Shown here one piece after another: positions 21,348 through 29,956 of a DNA stretch of 42,717 bases (position 1 is the first letter of the stretch; every line of letters begins with the position of its first letter). The stretch comes from a virus: positions 1-42,717 of the IMG/VR virus record IMGVR_UViG_3300009788_000167. One strand, given 5' to 3'. The position numbers and the translations under genes are program-made. The notes under the pieces are model-generated. The model was not told where the DNA came from. It made no database searches and was given only the letters and a program-made list of their open reading frames with translations.

Positions 21348-23290
21348 GGCGGTGCGAACACGTGAGACGGGTCCGCGTCATCTCCTAGAGTCGGCGTGGC
21401 GGCAGCGCTCGAGAACCACGCGTAGTTTTCAGTGTCGGCTAGTAATGCATCGTCGAAATCTACCCCGTCAAGACGCACCGGGCCGAACTTCCTGTACTCG
21501 TTTTGTTCGAAGCGGGTGTCTGCCAGCACCACATTCATGATGTTTGCCGAGGGGTCGAAGCCAGTCCCGATCACCTCGTAGATAGCATCCTCGACGCCGT
21601 AGAACCCACCCTCCAGGTCAGGGATTTGCGGGTGCGTCACGCGCACGAGCTCACCGACTTCCGTGTCCTGCTCACTGGCAGTACAGCGGATAGGGATAGG
21701 CGGCGGGCCAGAGGAGGACCGGAACAGGTGACGCTGCTGGGCAATGTCAGCAACCACGGTGGTATTGATCACCTTGGATTCGATGAGACGGGTACGCTCC
21801 CCATACTTGGCGATAGAATCAGCATCCAGCAGGGGTGTGGCTTCCACGTCGAACTCATCGGTTGCCACGTTGAAGCTGTGCCGCAACCGAATCCGATTGA
21901 ACAGGTCATCCTTGTTGTGGGTGAAATTCGGGAAGTCCCGGAGGATGTTGGTGCGGTAGTCGAGCAACCGGAGCACCCCGGCACCGATGACCGGCTGTAC
22001 TTTGACGAAGGACAGTAGCCCCCGATTGGTGATCTTGGGGACCAGCCCGAGATCTCGGGTGATCTCCTTCACCAGGGCGAGGAACTCCACAGCCTCTGGG
22101 AATACCCGAGTGATGAGGTCCGCGGGCGTATCTACATTGATGACATCTTCAATCTCGGAAACGGCGAAGAGATCCTGTGGAATCGCTGCCCCTCGATCAG
22201 CGGAGAGGACGTCATAGATTCCATTCGTGCCGTTGCCCGTGGAGGTTCCAATCTGCAGAATAGCGACGAGAGGATGTATGGGCCCGAACGTGATAGGCAC
22301 GTCATCGGTGGCATCCTTGAACACCTCGACTCGGTAACGGTCGAGGTTATCCGCTACCTGCAGCGTCCACATATTTCCCGCCCGGTGTGGAGCTATTCGG
22401 ATAGTGCCCTTGTGGATCGGCTGGAAATTATCATCCGTCTCATCGTCTCCAGTGAAACCCTGGGAGATGTCCATGGCGCGTCCCAGTTGAGCGAACTTCC
22501 CTGCGTCATGGATGAAAGGCTCACCCCCGAAGAATTCGCCGAACTCTGCCCAGAGCCCGCCCCAGCCACCTTCCGCCTCGTGGTCAACGATGGGAACTGA
22601 AGCGCTGGCGATGGAGAGAATTCCCTCCTGTGCTCGGCTCCGACTCATCCCCACGGTGGGGGGTTTCATCCAGAACTTTGTAGGCGCTCGAGCCCCCTTC
22701 AGTCGCCGAGAGGCGTAACGGAACGGGTGCGCCGTCAACGCATCCCACAGGATCCCTGAGAGGAGATCTCCCGCGGCGTCAAAGTTCGTCCCCAGTGCCA
22801 CGTAATCGATGGTGTCGAGGAAATCCGGAGCCCCTACCTCGGACTCTGTGACTCCAGTGGGCTGGAGTTCCTGCGGGAGCATCTCCGTAAGGGCAAGGCG
22901 CAAGTGGGTCCAGCCCACGGAGAGGATGGAGTCCGCGAAGATCCACTGTCGATAGTTCGCGGGATCGTTTCCAAGGCGCACCAAGCCGGACGCCACGTCA
23001 GCGAGTGACGAGAGGAAATTGTAGACGCGCCAGTAGCGATCATTCGAGAGATCCAGGCCCGCGGTGGAGGTGGATATCAGGGCGCTCGCTCCTCCGGCGA
23101 TCTTGTCGTACGAGATGGCGGCGGTACCCTCTTTGATCTCCGCGGCCACTGTGGTGAGGTTGCCGACACCCGAGGGCCCCAGAGACCAGCCGGCGGTTGA
23201 GTCCAGAGACAGACGCACGTTCCCGCCGAACTCTCCCACGAAGACGCGGGGCAATTCGTTGTCGGAGACACGGTCATCGAAGAGAGTCAC
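21344..23290 (-). CDS. Tail/baseplate hub-like protein with jelly-roll N-terminus (648 aa)
   Basis: GTG 23290 overlaps the upstream stop (GTGA). Residues about 30-200 form a carbohydrate-binding-like module (GWSLGPSGVGNLTTVAAEI, EGTAAISYDK, and a late LDTIDYVALGTNF) similar in pattern to the upstream 371-aa protein. The middle and end (HKGTIRIAPHRAGNMWTLQV, TNRGLLSFVKVQPVI, then GELVRVTHPQIPDLEGGFYG) resemble tail-hub proteins with OB-like and strand-rich domains, which open the tail tube at the baseplate. Its position two genes after the tape measure supports a tail-tip or hub role. Confidence 0.72.
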   Translation of the reverse strand: MTLFDDRVSDNELPRVFVGEFGGNVRLSLDSTAGWSLGPSGVGNLTTVAAEIKEGTAAISYDKIAGGASALISTSTAGLDLSNDRYWRVYNFLSSLADVASGLVRLGNDPANYRQWIFADSILSVGWTHLRLALTEMLPQELQPTGVTESEVGAPDFLDTIDYVALGTNFDAAGDLLSGILWDALTAHPFRYASRRLKGARAPTKFWMKPPTVGMSRSRAQEGILSIASASVPIVDHEAEGGWGGLWAEFGEFFGGEPFIHDAGKFAQLGRAMDISQGFTGDDETDDNFQPIHKGTIRIAPHRAGNMWTLQVADNLDRYRVEVFKDATDDVPITFGPIHPLVAILQIGTSTGNGTNGIYDVLSADRGAAIPQDLFAVSEIEDVINVDTPADLITRVFPEAVEFLALVKEITRDLGLVPKITNRGLLSFVKVQPVIGAGVLRLLDYRTNILRDFPNFTHNKDDLFNRIRLRHSFNVATDEFDVEATPLLDADSIAKYGERTRLIESKVINTTVVADIAQQRHLFRSSSGPPPIPIRCTASEQDTEVGELVRVTHPQIPDLEGGFYGVEDAIYEVIGTGFDPSANIMNVVLADTRFEQNEYRKFGPVRLDGVDFDDALLADTENYAWFSSAAATPTLGDDADPSHVFAPP

Positions 23291-24402
23291 AGGACGAACT
23301 CCACCCCCTCAACGGTGAAGGGGACAGCCTGCCCGGTCTCCTGTAGCGCTGGGCCCTGTGAGATCTTTCCCAGGGATGGGTAGTAGCCAGCGCTTCGCAC
23401 CTTGACTCCAGTGGTGTGCGGCATCTTGAGACCCTGCTCCAGGGTGACGACTAGGCCAGCGCGGGACTTCACCTTGACCATTTCCACCTCATCGAAGAGA
23501 TTGGGCCCCACCCGCAGGGAGACCCCAGCGTCCCCGAGAAACTCCACGTCAGTGGAATCTGCCAGGGGGAGGGTGCGACCCCGGACGGAGGTATCCGCGG
23601 TTAGCGTGGTGTCCACGAGCTCATGGGCCGGGTACGCTACGCCCCAGCCTTTCGAGCGAGCCACGAACTGGGAGAAGTAGCGGAGGCTCTCCTCGAGGTG
23701 ACGGAAGAGATCAGATTCATTCCCCACGAAACGGGCTCGCTTGAGTCCAAAACGGATCCGCTCGTCCCGTGCTCGAAAGTCTCGCTGGAAAGCGTCCTTC
23801 GCTTGCTTGAAGGAGGCATCCTCTTTGTGGTTCCGGATCCATGAGTCCAGGGGAGGGACTTGCAGCCGCTCACCGTCGAAGATGAGCACTGCTCCATGGC
23901 GTACGTTCCCCTGGCTGCGAATCTCAATGGCGTCGAACTTGAGATTGATGAAAGTAGCGCCCGGGGCGGTAGGCGTGGCTCGCAGTTGCAAGGCCAGGAG
24001 TTGCCGACGAAGCTCCGGAGTAGAAGGCGTTCCACTCTGCGCCGTAGGGGCAAGCAAGCGCAAGTCCAAGGCATTCCAGCCGGCGGCCGGCGCTGCGATT
24101 TCGTATTCGTCCCAGATGTCTGGAATTCCCGAGCCATCGAGTCGGTACCCGAGACGCACCGCTACGGAGGCAATGTTGGTGAAATCCACATGGTGACTCC
24201 GGAAACGTAGGTGTGGATCGTCGAGAGATACAATGAGTTGCTGGACGTCCACGGCCGCGGGAAGAAGCTTGGTCACGAACACCGGAGATTGTGCCGTAGC
24301 ATCTTTGTCGATCTCCAGGGAGTTGGTGCCTTGCTGGCGCGTCGTGGAAAGTTCCAGGTTTGTGACGGCCGCTCCTGGTACCCACCCGATCAAGCTGTCC
24401 AT
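23287..24402 (-). CDS. Distal tail protein-like, with jelly-roll N-terminus (371 aa)
   Basis: First gene after the tape measure, the usual place for the distal tail protein. An in-frame TTG at 24414 is possible, but ATG 24402 starts the domain MDSLIGWVPGAAVTNL. The first 190 residues follow the pattern of carbohydrate-binding jelly-roll modules (QQGTNSLEIDKD, IASVAVRLGYRL, TFINLKFDAIEIR). The rest contains ARDERIRFGLKRARFVGNE, LDTT-like repeats and VKVKSRAGLVVTLEQGL, a beta-rich tail-tube-like part. A sugar-binding module here could help attachment to the cell surface. Assignment is by position and general pattern. Confidence 0.65.
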   Translation of the reverse strand: MDSLIGWVPGAAVTNLELSTTRQQGTNSLEIDKDATAQSPVFVTKLLPAAVDVQQLIVSLDDPHLRFRSHHVDFTNIASVAVRLGYRLDGSGIPDIWDEYEIAAPAAGWNALDLRLLAPTAQSGTPSTPELRRQLLALQLRATPTAPGATFINLKFDAIEIRSQGNVRHGAVLIFDGERLQVPPLDSWIRNHKEDASFKQAKDAFQRDFRARDERIRFGLKRARFVGNESDLFRHLEESLRYFSQFVARSKGWGVAYPAHELVDTTLTADTSVRGRTLPLADSTDVEFLGDAGVSLRVGPNLFDEVEMVKVKSRAGLVVTLEQGLKMPHTTGVKVRSAGYYPSLGKISQGPALQETGQAVPFTVEGVEFVL

Positions 24403-24406
24403 GGTG

Positions 24407-26686
24407 TCAAGCAATGCCTACCCGCAAATCTGTCGCCAGGACCCCGAGGAATTCGTCCACGGGGTCACCTCGATTTCGGAACAGATTGATGAGACCGCGT
24501 AGAATAGGTGCCGCCTCCTCCATCGAGATAGAAAATCCGGAGGACTCCTGTGCCTGTCCCCCGACTACCAGAGTCAGGCTACCAATGGTGAAACCCCCTC
24601 CGCCCAGCGCTTGGGCCGTATCCGTCGCTGAGGTGACCCGCTCACCCCCTTCGAAGTTCACGAGCTCCGGGCCACCCTCACCCACGACAGCCAAGCCTCG
24701 GGGAGCGGAGGCAACGCCCTCCTGGAATCCGGGTATGCCCAAGAGCCCCCCAAGTTTTCCAAGGAGCTTCTTTCCCAAGCTAGCCACCAAGGCGCGCTTT
24801 GCATTCTGAGCCAGGGTGTCCCCGAACCCCTTCCCGAAGAGATCTCGTGCTTTGCTGACGTCGCCTGAAAGGATACCGGCCACAGCACCCTTGAATGTCC
24901 CTTGAAAGATGGTGCCCGCCAGGCCGCCGGCACCGCGCCCCGTAGGTTTCCCGGTCGCCTTCTTCCCACCAGTTATGATTCCCTCCTTCGTACCAGCGGC
25001 AGCGATATTCTTCCAGAACTTCCGAAACTTGTCGCCCTGCTCTTTCAGTTCGGCACCGCCAAAGGGACCAATCCCCCCAGCACTGACGCCACCCGCTCCG
25101 CCGGCAGCGCCTCCACCGATAGCACCAACCCCTGCCCCACCGAAGCCACCTGGACCAAATGGGTTCGCTACTACTCGGCCAGCAACGTTCGGGACGAATA
25201 ACTCCGGGCCGCCCTCACCAACTACAGCGGTTTGTCCCGCGGCGACAGGGCCACCCGCCTGCCGGAATATCAAGCCAGCGCCGGGGATAAGATTCTTCAG
25301 GGTATTTTTCGCCGCTTCTAGGGCGAGTTGCTGACCACTGGCACCAGCGCCCCCCGTAACAGGGCCTCCTGCTCCCCCAAGCACAGCCCCACCCGGAAGA
25401 CTTCGCAGCGCATTCTTGACCACGGTGAGGCCAAGCTCTGTACCCCCACCTCCTCCCAGGGCTGCAGCAGTCGCCGCCTCCCCACCGGGGCGGATGAATT
25501 GCTCCGCGGCAACAGAGGCAGCCCCAAGGCCCTGAGAAATGAACTTGATCCCGTCCGCCGTCTTCTCGATCACCGAGGCCAGGAGTTCCGCGGTGTCCTG
25601 GATGCTGCCCATGTTTTCTTGCATGAAATTCAGGGCATCCCGCACCCGAGGCATGAGCTTCTCACCGACAGCGATTCCGATTTTCTCCATGGACGCCCGG
25701 ATCTCATCGGCCTGGGCAATTACGGTGCTCGAGGTTTTTTCAAATGCTTCTTCCGTCGTGGTGGCAGAATCCTTTGCCGCCTCACCCATTGCAGCGAAAT
25801 CAGCCTCGGCCACCTCGAGGTTTCCAGTGAGGATCTCAAGACCGGTGGTCGCTTCTACTCGGGTGAAAAATTCTGTGAGACCTGCCTCGGCTCCTTCACC
25901 GGCAACCTTGACCCGCTTAAGCCACTCCTCGAAACCCACTTCTTGGAGTTGCTTGATTTCGATTCCGGCTTCTTTGAGCTGGAGATCTCCGGCACCCTTC
26001 TTGACCGCGGTGAGGATGGCGCGAAGGCTTGTCACAGCCTCAGCAGTAGATAGACCAGACTTGGTCATGGTGGCCAGCGCCGCGGCTACCTTGTCAAAGG
26101 GGAGCCCCACGGACGCGGCAGAAGCAGCCACCTTACCAATGGCAGACGCCAGCTCTGGGAAGGTGGTCTTACCCCGCTTCACCGTCTCGAACATCAGGTT
26201 CGAGATGTTGGTAGCTTTGCTCGCCTCCAGGCCGTAGGAGTTGAGCACGGACGTCATGGCATCCACAGCCGTGAATGTGTCCGTGAGTCCGGCCTTCGCC
26301 GCCTTGGCCGAGGCAGTCAGAAACTCGATGGCCTTGGTGGGCTCGATGCCGGCGGAGATGGTCTGGTAGAGACCCCGAGTAAGATCTGTAGCGGTCCCGA
26401 GTTCCGGCGGGAGCGCTAGAATTTTCTTTTTGAGATTCTCTAGCGTCTTCTCAGACTTGGGCCCGAGGAGGGTGTTGACGTTCTGGAGTTCTTTCTCGAA
26501 CTCAGCGAAGGCCTTGACGCTGGTTACGCCCACACCAATGGCAAAAGTGCCGACAGCCTTACCGGCTCCGAGGAACGCGCGGCTCATCGTTCCCCCGGCC
26601 TTCTTGGCCGTGGAGGTCGAGCCCTTTAGATTCTTCTCGAATTTCCCGGTGTCAAGATCAAGCTCGACAACCAGCACATTCGCCAT
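24407..26686 (-). CDS. Tail tape measure protein (759 aa)
   Basis: ATG 26686 lies four bases after the stop of the tail chaperone T ORF. The N-terminal 400 residues have the TP901-type tape-measure pattern: DTGKFEKNLKGSTSTAKKAG, FAEFEKELQNVNTLLG, TRGLYQTISAG, FPELASAIGKVAASAASVG and GLSTAEAVTSLRAILTAVKKG. The C-terminal half is Gly/Ala-rich with repeated AVVGEGGPELF and AVVGEGGPELV motifs found in many tape-measure ends. The protein sets tail length and enters the cell envelope during injection. At about 1.5 angstrom per residue, a tail near 110 nm would be expected. Confident family call. Confidence 0.92.
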   Translation of the reverse strand: MANVLVVELDLDTGKFEKNLKGSTSTAKKAGGTMSRAFLGAGKAVGTFAIGVGVTSVKAFAEFEKELQNVNTLLGPKSEKTLENLKKKILALPPELGTATDLTRGLYQTISAGIEPTKAIEFLTASAKAAKAGLTDTFTAVDAMTSVLNSYGLEASKATNISNLMFETVKRGKTTFPELASAIGKVAASAASVGLPFDKVAAALATMTKSGLSTAEAVTSLRAILTAVKKGAGDLQLKEAGIEIKQLQEVGFEEWLKRVKVAGEGAEAGLTEFFTRVEATTGLEILTGNLEVAEADFAAMGEAAKDSATTTEEAFEKTSSTVIAQADEIRASMEKIGIAVGEKLMPRVRDALNFMQENMGSIQDTAELLASVIEKTADGIKFISQGLGAASVAAEQFIRPGGEAATAAALGGGGGTELGLTVVKNALRSLPGGAVLGGAGGPVTGGAGASGQQLALEAAKNTLKNLIPGAGLIFRQAGGPVAAGQTAVVGEGGPELFVPNVAGRVVANPFGPGGFGGAGVGAIGGGAAGGAGGVSAGGIGPFGGAELKEQGDKFRKFWKNIAAAGTKEGIITGGKKATGKPTGRGAGGLAGTIFQGTFKGAVAGILSGDVSKARDLFGKGFGDTLAQNAKRALVASLGKKLLGKLGGLLGIPGFQEGVASAPRGLAVVGEGGPELVNFEGGERVTSATDTAQALGGGGFTIGSLTLVVGGQAQESSGFSISMEEAAPILRGLINLFRNRGDPVDEFLGVLATDLRVGIA

Positions 26687-26689
26687 GCG

Positions 26690-26869
26690 TCAACCCATCG
26701 GACCCGCTCCCGGAGTCGCCCGAAGGAATTCCGCCTCAGCGAAGCAGAGCCATCCCATGCGCTCTGACTTCGGGAGGCGGCCGAATTCCTCCAGGGTCAT
26801 CCCCAGCGTGGCCGCCGCCCGGAACAAGAAGTAGACTGAGTCGCCGCTCACGTTTGGAGCGGCATACAT
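26690..26869 (-). CDS. Tail chaperone T ORF (59 aa if translated alone)
   Basis: The downstream half of the G/GT system. ATG 26869 lies two bases after the G stop, so free translation is possible, but the frame is also reached by the -1 slip at 26908-26902, the usual mode. The peptide has GDSVYFLFRAAATLGMTLEE and FGRLPKSERMGWLCFAEAEF, a helical pattern common to these C-terminal T domains, which contact the tape measure protein. Confidence 0.6.
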   Translation of the reverse strand: MYAAPNVSGDSVYFLFRAAATLGMTLEEFGRLPKSERMGWLCFAEAEFLRATPGAGPMG

Positions 26870-27495
26870 CCTCAGCCGTCCCCCGGTTCCGAATCTTCGT
26901 CGAAAAAACCTGCCTGCCCCCCTGCCACGAACGGGGTGAGATCCGCCAGCGTCGACACCAGTGTGACGGCGTGAGCATCCAGCATCCCCTTGGACTTGAA
27001 GAAAGCGATTCGAGCGTCGTGCTGCTTATTGGTTTTCCCTGACAGAAGCTTGCCTTTGTCGTCCCGGACTACGGTCTTGAGCGACCGAGAAAAGGTCTGC
27101 CAGTTGGTCTCCAGAAGATGCTCATGACTTTCCCGTTGGAATTCCTCGTCATCTTCGGGGGCCATGAATACCTTGCGGATGGCCGGCCATGGACCAGTGT
27201 GGCCCGCAGCGATCATGGCCTTTCCCAGCTTGCTCCTGCTACGGATTACCCGCTCCTCGAGAACATGCGTGGGAGCGGGGTATTCCAAGCGCCAGGCGCG
27301 CAAGGACTCTTGCAAGCCTTCGTTGGAAAGCACGATCTTGACCACCCGGCCCCCGATGCGGAGATGCACCGGGAGCTCCTGGATTAGATCCGCCTCCGCC
27401 AGCTTGGAGAAGTCGAGCTCCTCCAGGACGTCCAGTGGATCGGTCCCATTTGCTTTCTTGCTCGTGTTCGTGGTTTCCCCCTGTGCGTCAGACAC
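26690..27495 (-). CDS. Tail assembly chaperone GT fusion made by -1 frameshift
   Basis: The G ORF (27495-26872) contains a canonical slippery heptamer T-TTT-TTC at 26908-26902, with codons GGT TTT TTC in the zero frame. A -1 slip there reads on from 26902 without a stop through 70 codons to TGA at 26692-26690, ending just before the tape measure. The predicted product is 268 aa: 198 residues of G plus RRRFGTGGRLRMYAAPNV and onward. G and GT are the two chaperone forms made in fixed ratio by most siphoviruses to load the tape measure. Frame, direction, position and heptamer all fit; pseudoknot or stem support was not tested. Confidence 0.8.
26872..27495 (-). CDS. Tail assembly chaperone G (207 aa)
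   Basis: GTG 27495 follows GGAGG. The protein is a helical, charged, tape-measure-proximal chaperone: LDVLEELDFSKLAEADLIQE, LRIGGRVVKIVLSNEGL, RVIRSRSKLGKAMIAAGH, and an acidic end FFDEDSEPGDG. It is located between the tail tube operon and the tape measure gene, the fixed place of G in siphoviruses. The slippery T-TTT-TTC covers codons 197-198, so a share of ribosomes makes GT instead. It is cytoplasmic and absent from the finished virion in known systems. Confidence 0.8.
   Translation of the reverse strand: MSDAQGETTNTSKKANGTDPLDVLEELDFSKLAEADLIQELPVHLRIGGRVVKIVLSNEGLQESLRAWRLEYPAPTHVLEERVIRSRSKLGKAMIAAGHTGPWPAIRKVFMAPEDDEEFQRESHEHLLETNWQTFSRSLKTVVRDDKGKLLSGKTNKQHDARIAFFKSKGMLDAHAVTLVSTLADLTPFVAGGQAGFFDEDSEPGDG
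26902..26908 (-). promoter_or_regulatory. Programmed -1 frameshift site TTTTTTC
   Basis: On the minus strand the bases read T TTT TTC with the zero-frame codons GGT TTT TTC, the X-XXY-YYZ form. It lies 10 codons before the G stop and the -1 frame is open for 70 codons. This is the best slippery run in the gene; a nearby GGGGGGC run (in GCA GGG GGG CAG) is a second, weaker candidate. Confidence 0.75.
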
Positions 27496-27504
27496 GTCTG
27501 CCTC

Positions 27505-27765
27505 CTACTTCTTTCCACCCTTGGTGGTCTTACTGGTCTTGGTGCTCGCGCTCTTCCCACCATCGGGATAGAGCTCCTTCGTGATCGCTTTCCTGGCCTC
27601 ATCCGTGAGCCCGGGAAACTCCGTTCCCAGGGCGCCCTTGAACCGGGCGAAACCTGGGGCTCGCTCGTACAGGCCAACGATGCGGAGGGCCTTCCCATCG
27701 TGGAGCATGCCCCTGCACGCTGCCACGAGCCGCTTGTCCAGCGGCTTCCTCTCTTCGACCGTCAT
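27505..27765 (-). CDS. Small hypothetical tail-region protein (86 aa)
   Basis: ATG 27765 follows AAGGGAG. Sits between the tail tube gene and the chaperone G gene. The chain has DKRLVAACRGMLHDGKALRI, FARFKGALGTEFPGLTDEAR and a Lys/Thr/Ser-rich C-terminal tail STKTSKTTKGGKK. The tail suggests nucleic-acid or charge interaction. No family recognised. Overlap with neighbours is absent, but spacing is only 9 bases to the next start. Confidence 0.65.
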   Translation of the reverse strand: MTVEERKPLDKRLVAACRGMLHDGKALRIVGLYERAPGFARFKGALGTEFPGLTDEARKAITKELYPDGGKSASTKTSKTTKGGKK

Positions 27766-27813
27766 GACGGTCTCCCTTCGTGTTGGTGCTTCTCTCCAGG
27801 TCCCAGGTCGGGA

Positions 27814-28425
27814 CTAGGCGATTTCGGCTCCGGCAGTGAAGCCAACGATTTTCGAGATGGCTCCGTAAGCCACGCCCGTGGCGCTCCAGGAAGCGTCTCC
27901 CTCTTCTGGCTTCGGCACCCGGATGCGGTCAGGATCCCAGTAGACGCCCTGGTACCGAAGACCCCAGTTGGCATCTCCGTCCCAGAGGATCTCGAAGTTG
28001 GTCAGGCTCGCTGCCATCACGCTGTCCACCGGAGGCGGCAGAGTGATGGCGGCACCGTCCGCGTTCGTCACAGTCCCCAAGGTGGTGACCGTGATGAAAG
28101 TAGACACGCCACCGGGGGACCAGGTCCCTGCCTCGAATGGGTTGCTCATCGCCTCGAGCAGGTCATCCACGAAATCCGTGGTGTAGGTTTTACCAGAGAG
28201 GGTGATCTCTGGCTTCTCCATCAGCCGCGCATCGGTGGCGATGGTGTGATGGACCTTGGCATCCAGCACACCATTGTTGACCTGGGGCGTTTCCTCCGGA
28301 CGCTTCTGGCGGATCGGCCCGTCCATGTCCCCAATGTAAGATCCCACCACGAAGAGCGGGGTTACTGGGGTTTCATCGTAGATTCGCACTGAGGCGTTTC
28401 GGCCCTGAAAGACCTTGTTGGCCAT
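27814..28425 (-). CDS. Major tail tube protein (203 aa)
   Basis: ATG 28425 is preceded by AGGAGGACGG. The size and composition fit a siphovirus tail tube protein: ASVRIYDETPVTPLFVVG, RPEETPQVNNGVLDAKVHH, ITLSGKTYTTDFVDDLLEAM, LTNFEILWDGDANWGLRYQG and VPKPEEGDASWSATGV. It lies after the tail terminator-like gene and before the chaperones, as expected. Many copies would stack into the hollow tail tube. The identification is by context and pattern; the family is very diverse. Confidence 0.8.
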   Translation of the reverse strand: MANKVFQGRNASVRIYDETPVTPLFVVGSYIGDMDGPIRQKRPEETPQVNNGVLDAKVHHTIATDARLMEKPEITLSGKTYTTDFVDDLLEAMSNPFEAGTWSPGGVSTFITVTTLGTVTNADGAAITLPPPVDSVMAASLTNFEILWDGDANWGLRYQGVYWDPDRIRVPKPEEGDASWSATGVAYGAISKIVGFTAGAEIA

Positions 28426-28440
28426 GTCTTATCCGTCCTC

Positions 28441-28956
28441 CTAGCTCGTGTCTTGCTCGGTCCACTGGTAGCGAACGAGCCAGCCCCCTGCGATCCATCC
28501 AGCGTCAACAGGCTCCCGCGGTTCTCGGGTTTGCAGCCATAGCTTCCCGATCACCGTCAACCCATCCACGTCGTAATTTCGAACCTCTATCGCATCCGAA
28601 TCCTTGAGGATTCCTTTCACTGTGTCCAGAGTCTTGACCAGCAATCGCCGATCATCCGTCTGGCGCACGAACTCCCGGCGCATCATGACGTCCAGCATCA
28701 CATTGATGGAGGTGAGATATCCGGGCGTCCCTCCGGCCCCACCGACCACGGAGGCGTAAGGTACGCCCTCGCTCTCCCGGATCGTCATGCGGAGGAAGTG
28801 GTCTACCTCCTGTGAGTCGAACACCATCCACGGCCACCAGACGTTTTCCGCGGCGAATTCCGTAGGTAGACCGGCGCCGCCGACGATGCTGTCCTCCACG
28901 TGTTTGGAGATGGACTTCTCCAGGTTTTCCATGCGGGCTGTGGAGTGGATAGTCAC
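28441..28956 (-). CDS. Tail terminator/completion protein candidate (171 aa)
   Basis: GTG 28956 overlaps the upstream stop (GTGA). The chain has HVEDSIVGGAGLPTEFAAEN, WWPWMVFDSQEVDHFLRMT and LTSINVMLDVMMRREF, with a final WIAGGWLVRYQWTE. Its position directly before the tail tube gene and its size fit a tail terminator, the ring that closes the tail and joins it to the head. I assign it by order of genes, not by a conserved signature. Confidence 0.6.
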   Translation of the reverse strand: MTIHSTARMENLEKSISKHVEDSIVGGAGLPTEFAAENVWWPWMVFDSQEVDHFLRMTIRESEGVPYASVVGGAGGTPGYLTSINVMLDVMMRREFVRQTDDRRLLVKTLDTVKGILKDSDAIEVRNYDVDGLTVIGKLWLQTREPREPVDAGWIAGGWLVRYQWTEQDTS

Positions 28957-29525
28957 TTGCGCAGCCCCTTTGTCCGGTTGACGCCCAGCGCCCGCAAGAT
29001 GTCACTGGCGCGCAGTGAGGCGCCCTGCTCCAGGCCATTCTTCCGCCAGGTCTCGGCGTAGATCTCGCGCACGCCCTCGGGGATACGCCGGCCGCCAAGC
29101 CGCTGCTGCATCTCTCGGAGGGAGATCTGGAGCATACCGAAGGGCGCCTGTGTGCTCGAGCCCTTCTCCAGGGGTTCTATGTACACCACAGCGTTGGTTA
29201 CGGTGAGGCGGATTCCGGTGGTCCGCTTCTCCTCTTCGAACTTGCTGAGCGCTCGCCCCTCTGCGATGGCCCCATCGTCCTTGGCCGTCGCTCCGGAAAA
29301 GTCGAGCTTAGCGCCCAAGGCATCCGCCCCAGCGCCGAAGCCTCCGCGGGCTCGACCCTCGCGAACAGGAGTCTTGTCAATGACGAGGCCGAGGAGCTCG
29401 AAAAACATGGCCCGGATTATCTCGTCCCGGACATCAGGACTGACCTTTGCGAGGTACTTGGCGACCGACTTGTTATAGCCCGTCTGGTCGAGCTCCATGG
29501 ACAGCTTCAGTCCTATTTCGGCCAC
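28953..29525 (-). CDS. HK97 gp10-like head-tail joining protein (190 aa)
   Basis: GTG 29525 overlaps the TAG of the previous gene (TAGTG); an upstream GTG at 29546 is the alternative. The N-terminal helix GLKLSMELDQTGYNKSVAKY and VRDEIIRAMFFELLGLVIDKTPV with a later AVVYIEPLEKGSS fit the HK97 gp10-like putative tail-component family (minor tail or neck). DTP-like KTPVREGRARGGF is the typical basic turn of that family. It most likely helps join the head to the tail. Confidence 0.7.
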   Translation of the reverse strand: MAEIGLKLSMELDQTGYNKSVAKYLAKVSPDVRDEIIRAMFFELLGLVIDKTPVREGRARGGFGAGADALGAKLDFSGATAKDDGAIAEGRALSKFEEEKRTTGIRLTVTNAVVYIEPLEKGSSTQAPFGMLQISLREMQQRLGGRRIPEGVREIYAETWRKNGLEQGASLRASDILRALGVNRTKGLRK

Positions 29526-29953
29526 TAGGTACCTGCCTCGATGCACATGATGGAGTAGAGCTTTTCCAGGGGGTCATGCCCCCACTCTTTCACCTCGTAG
29601 GTTTTCCCGTTCTTGGAATCAAAGATACGGTCGCGCCGTATGGGTTCAACAATTCCCACGCCATCCGGCGGGGCGTCGAGGAGACGGCGGGCCTCGATGA
29701 GATAGACTCGGGGGCCCTTCTCTGCCTGTTTATCCTTGTCTCGCTGGGAATGCTTGGTGGTGAGGTTCGCCAGAAAGGTGGCACTGACGGGAGCCGCCTC
29801 GGCGATGGTGTCCGTCGTGGCCGTGGTTGTCCGAGCCCCCGGGCGAGTGTAGGTGATGGAGCGGCTTCCATCTGACCCGAGACCCTCGACAGCGATTCGC
29901 ACGTCTTCGGCGATGCCGTCCAGCTCGTCTTCGGATAGGTACTCGTTCGCCAT
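29525..29953 (-). CDS. Head-tail connector candidate (142 aa)
   Basis: ATG 29953 lies close behind the previous gene. The chain has DELDGIAEDVRIAVEGLG, an Thr-rich loop ITYTRPGARTTTATTDT, and RRDRIFDSKNGKTYEVKEWG near the end, a strand pair often seen in connector or head-completion proteins. Identification is by position between the gpW-like gene and the gp10-like gene. It would act at the neck of the virion. Confidence 0.6.
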   Translation of the reverse strand: MANEYLSEDELDGIAEDVRIAVEGLGSDGSRSITYTRPGARTTTATTDTIAEAAPVSATFLANLTTKHSQRDKDKQAEKGPRVYLIEARRLLDAPPDGVGIVEPIRRDRIFDSKNGKTYEVKEWGHDPLEKLYSIMCIEAGT

Positions 29954-29956
29954 GGG

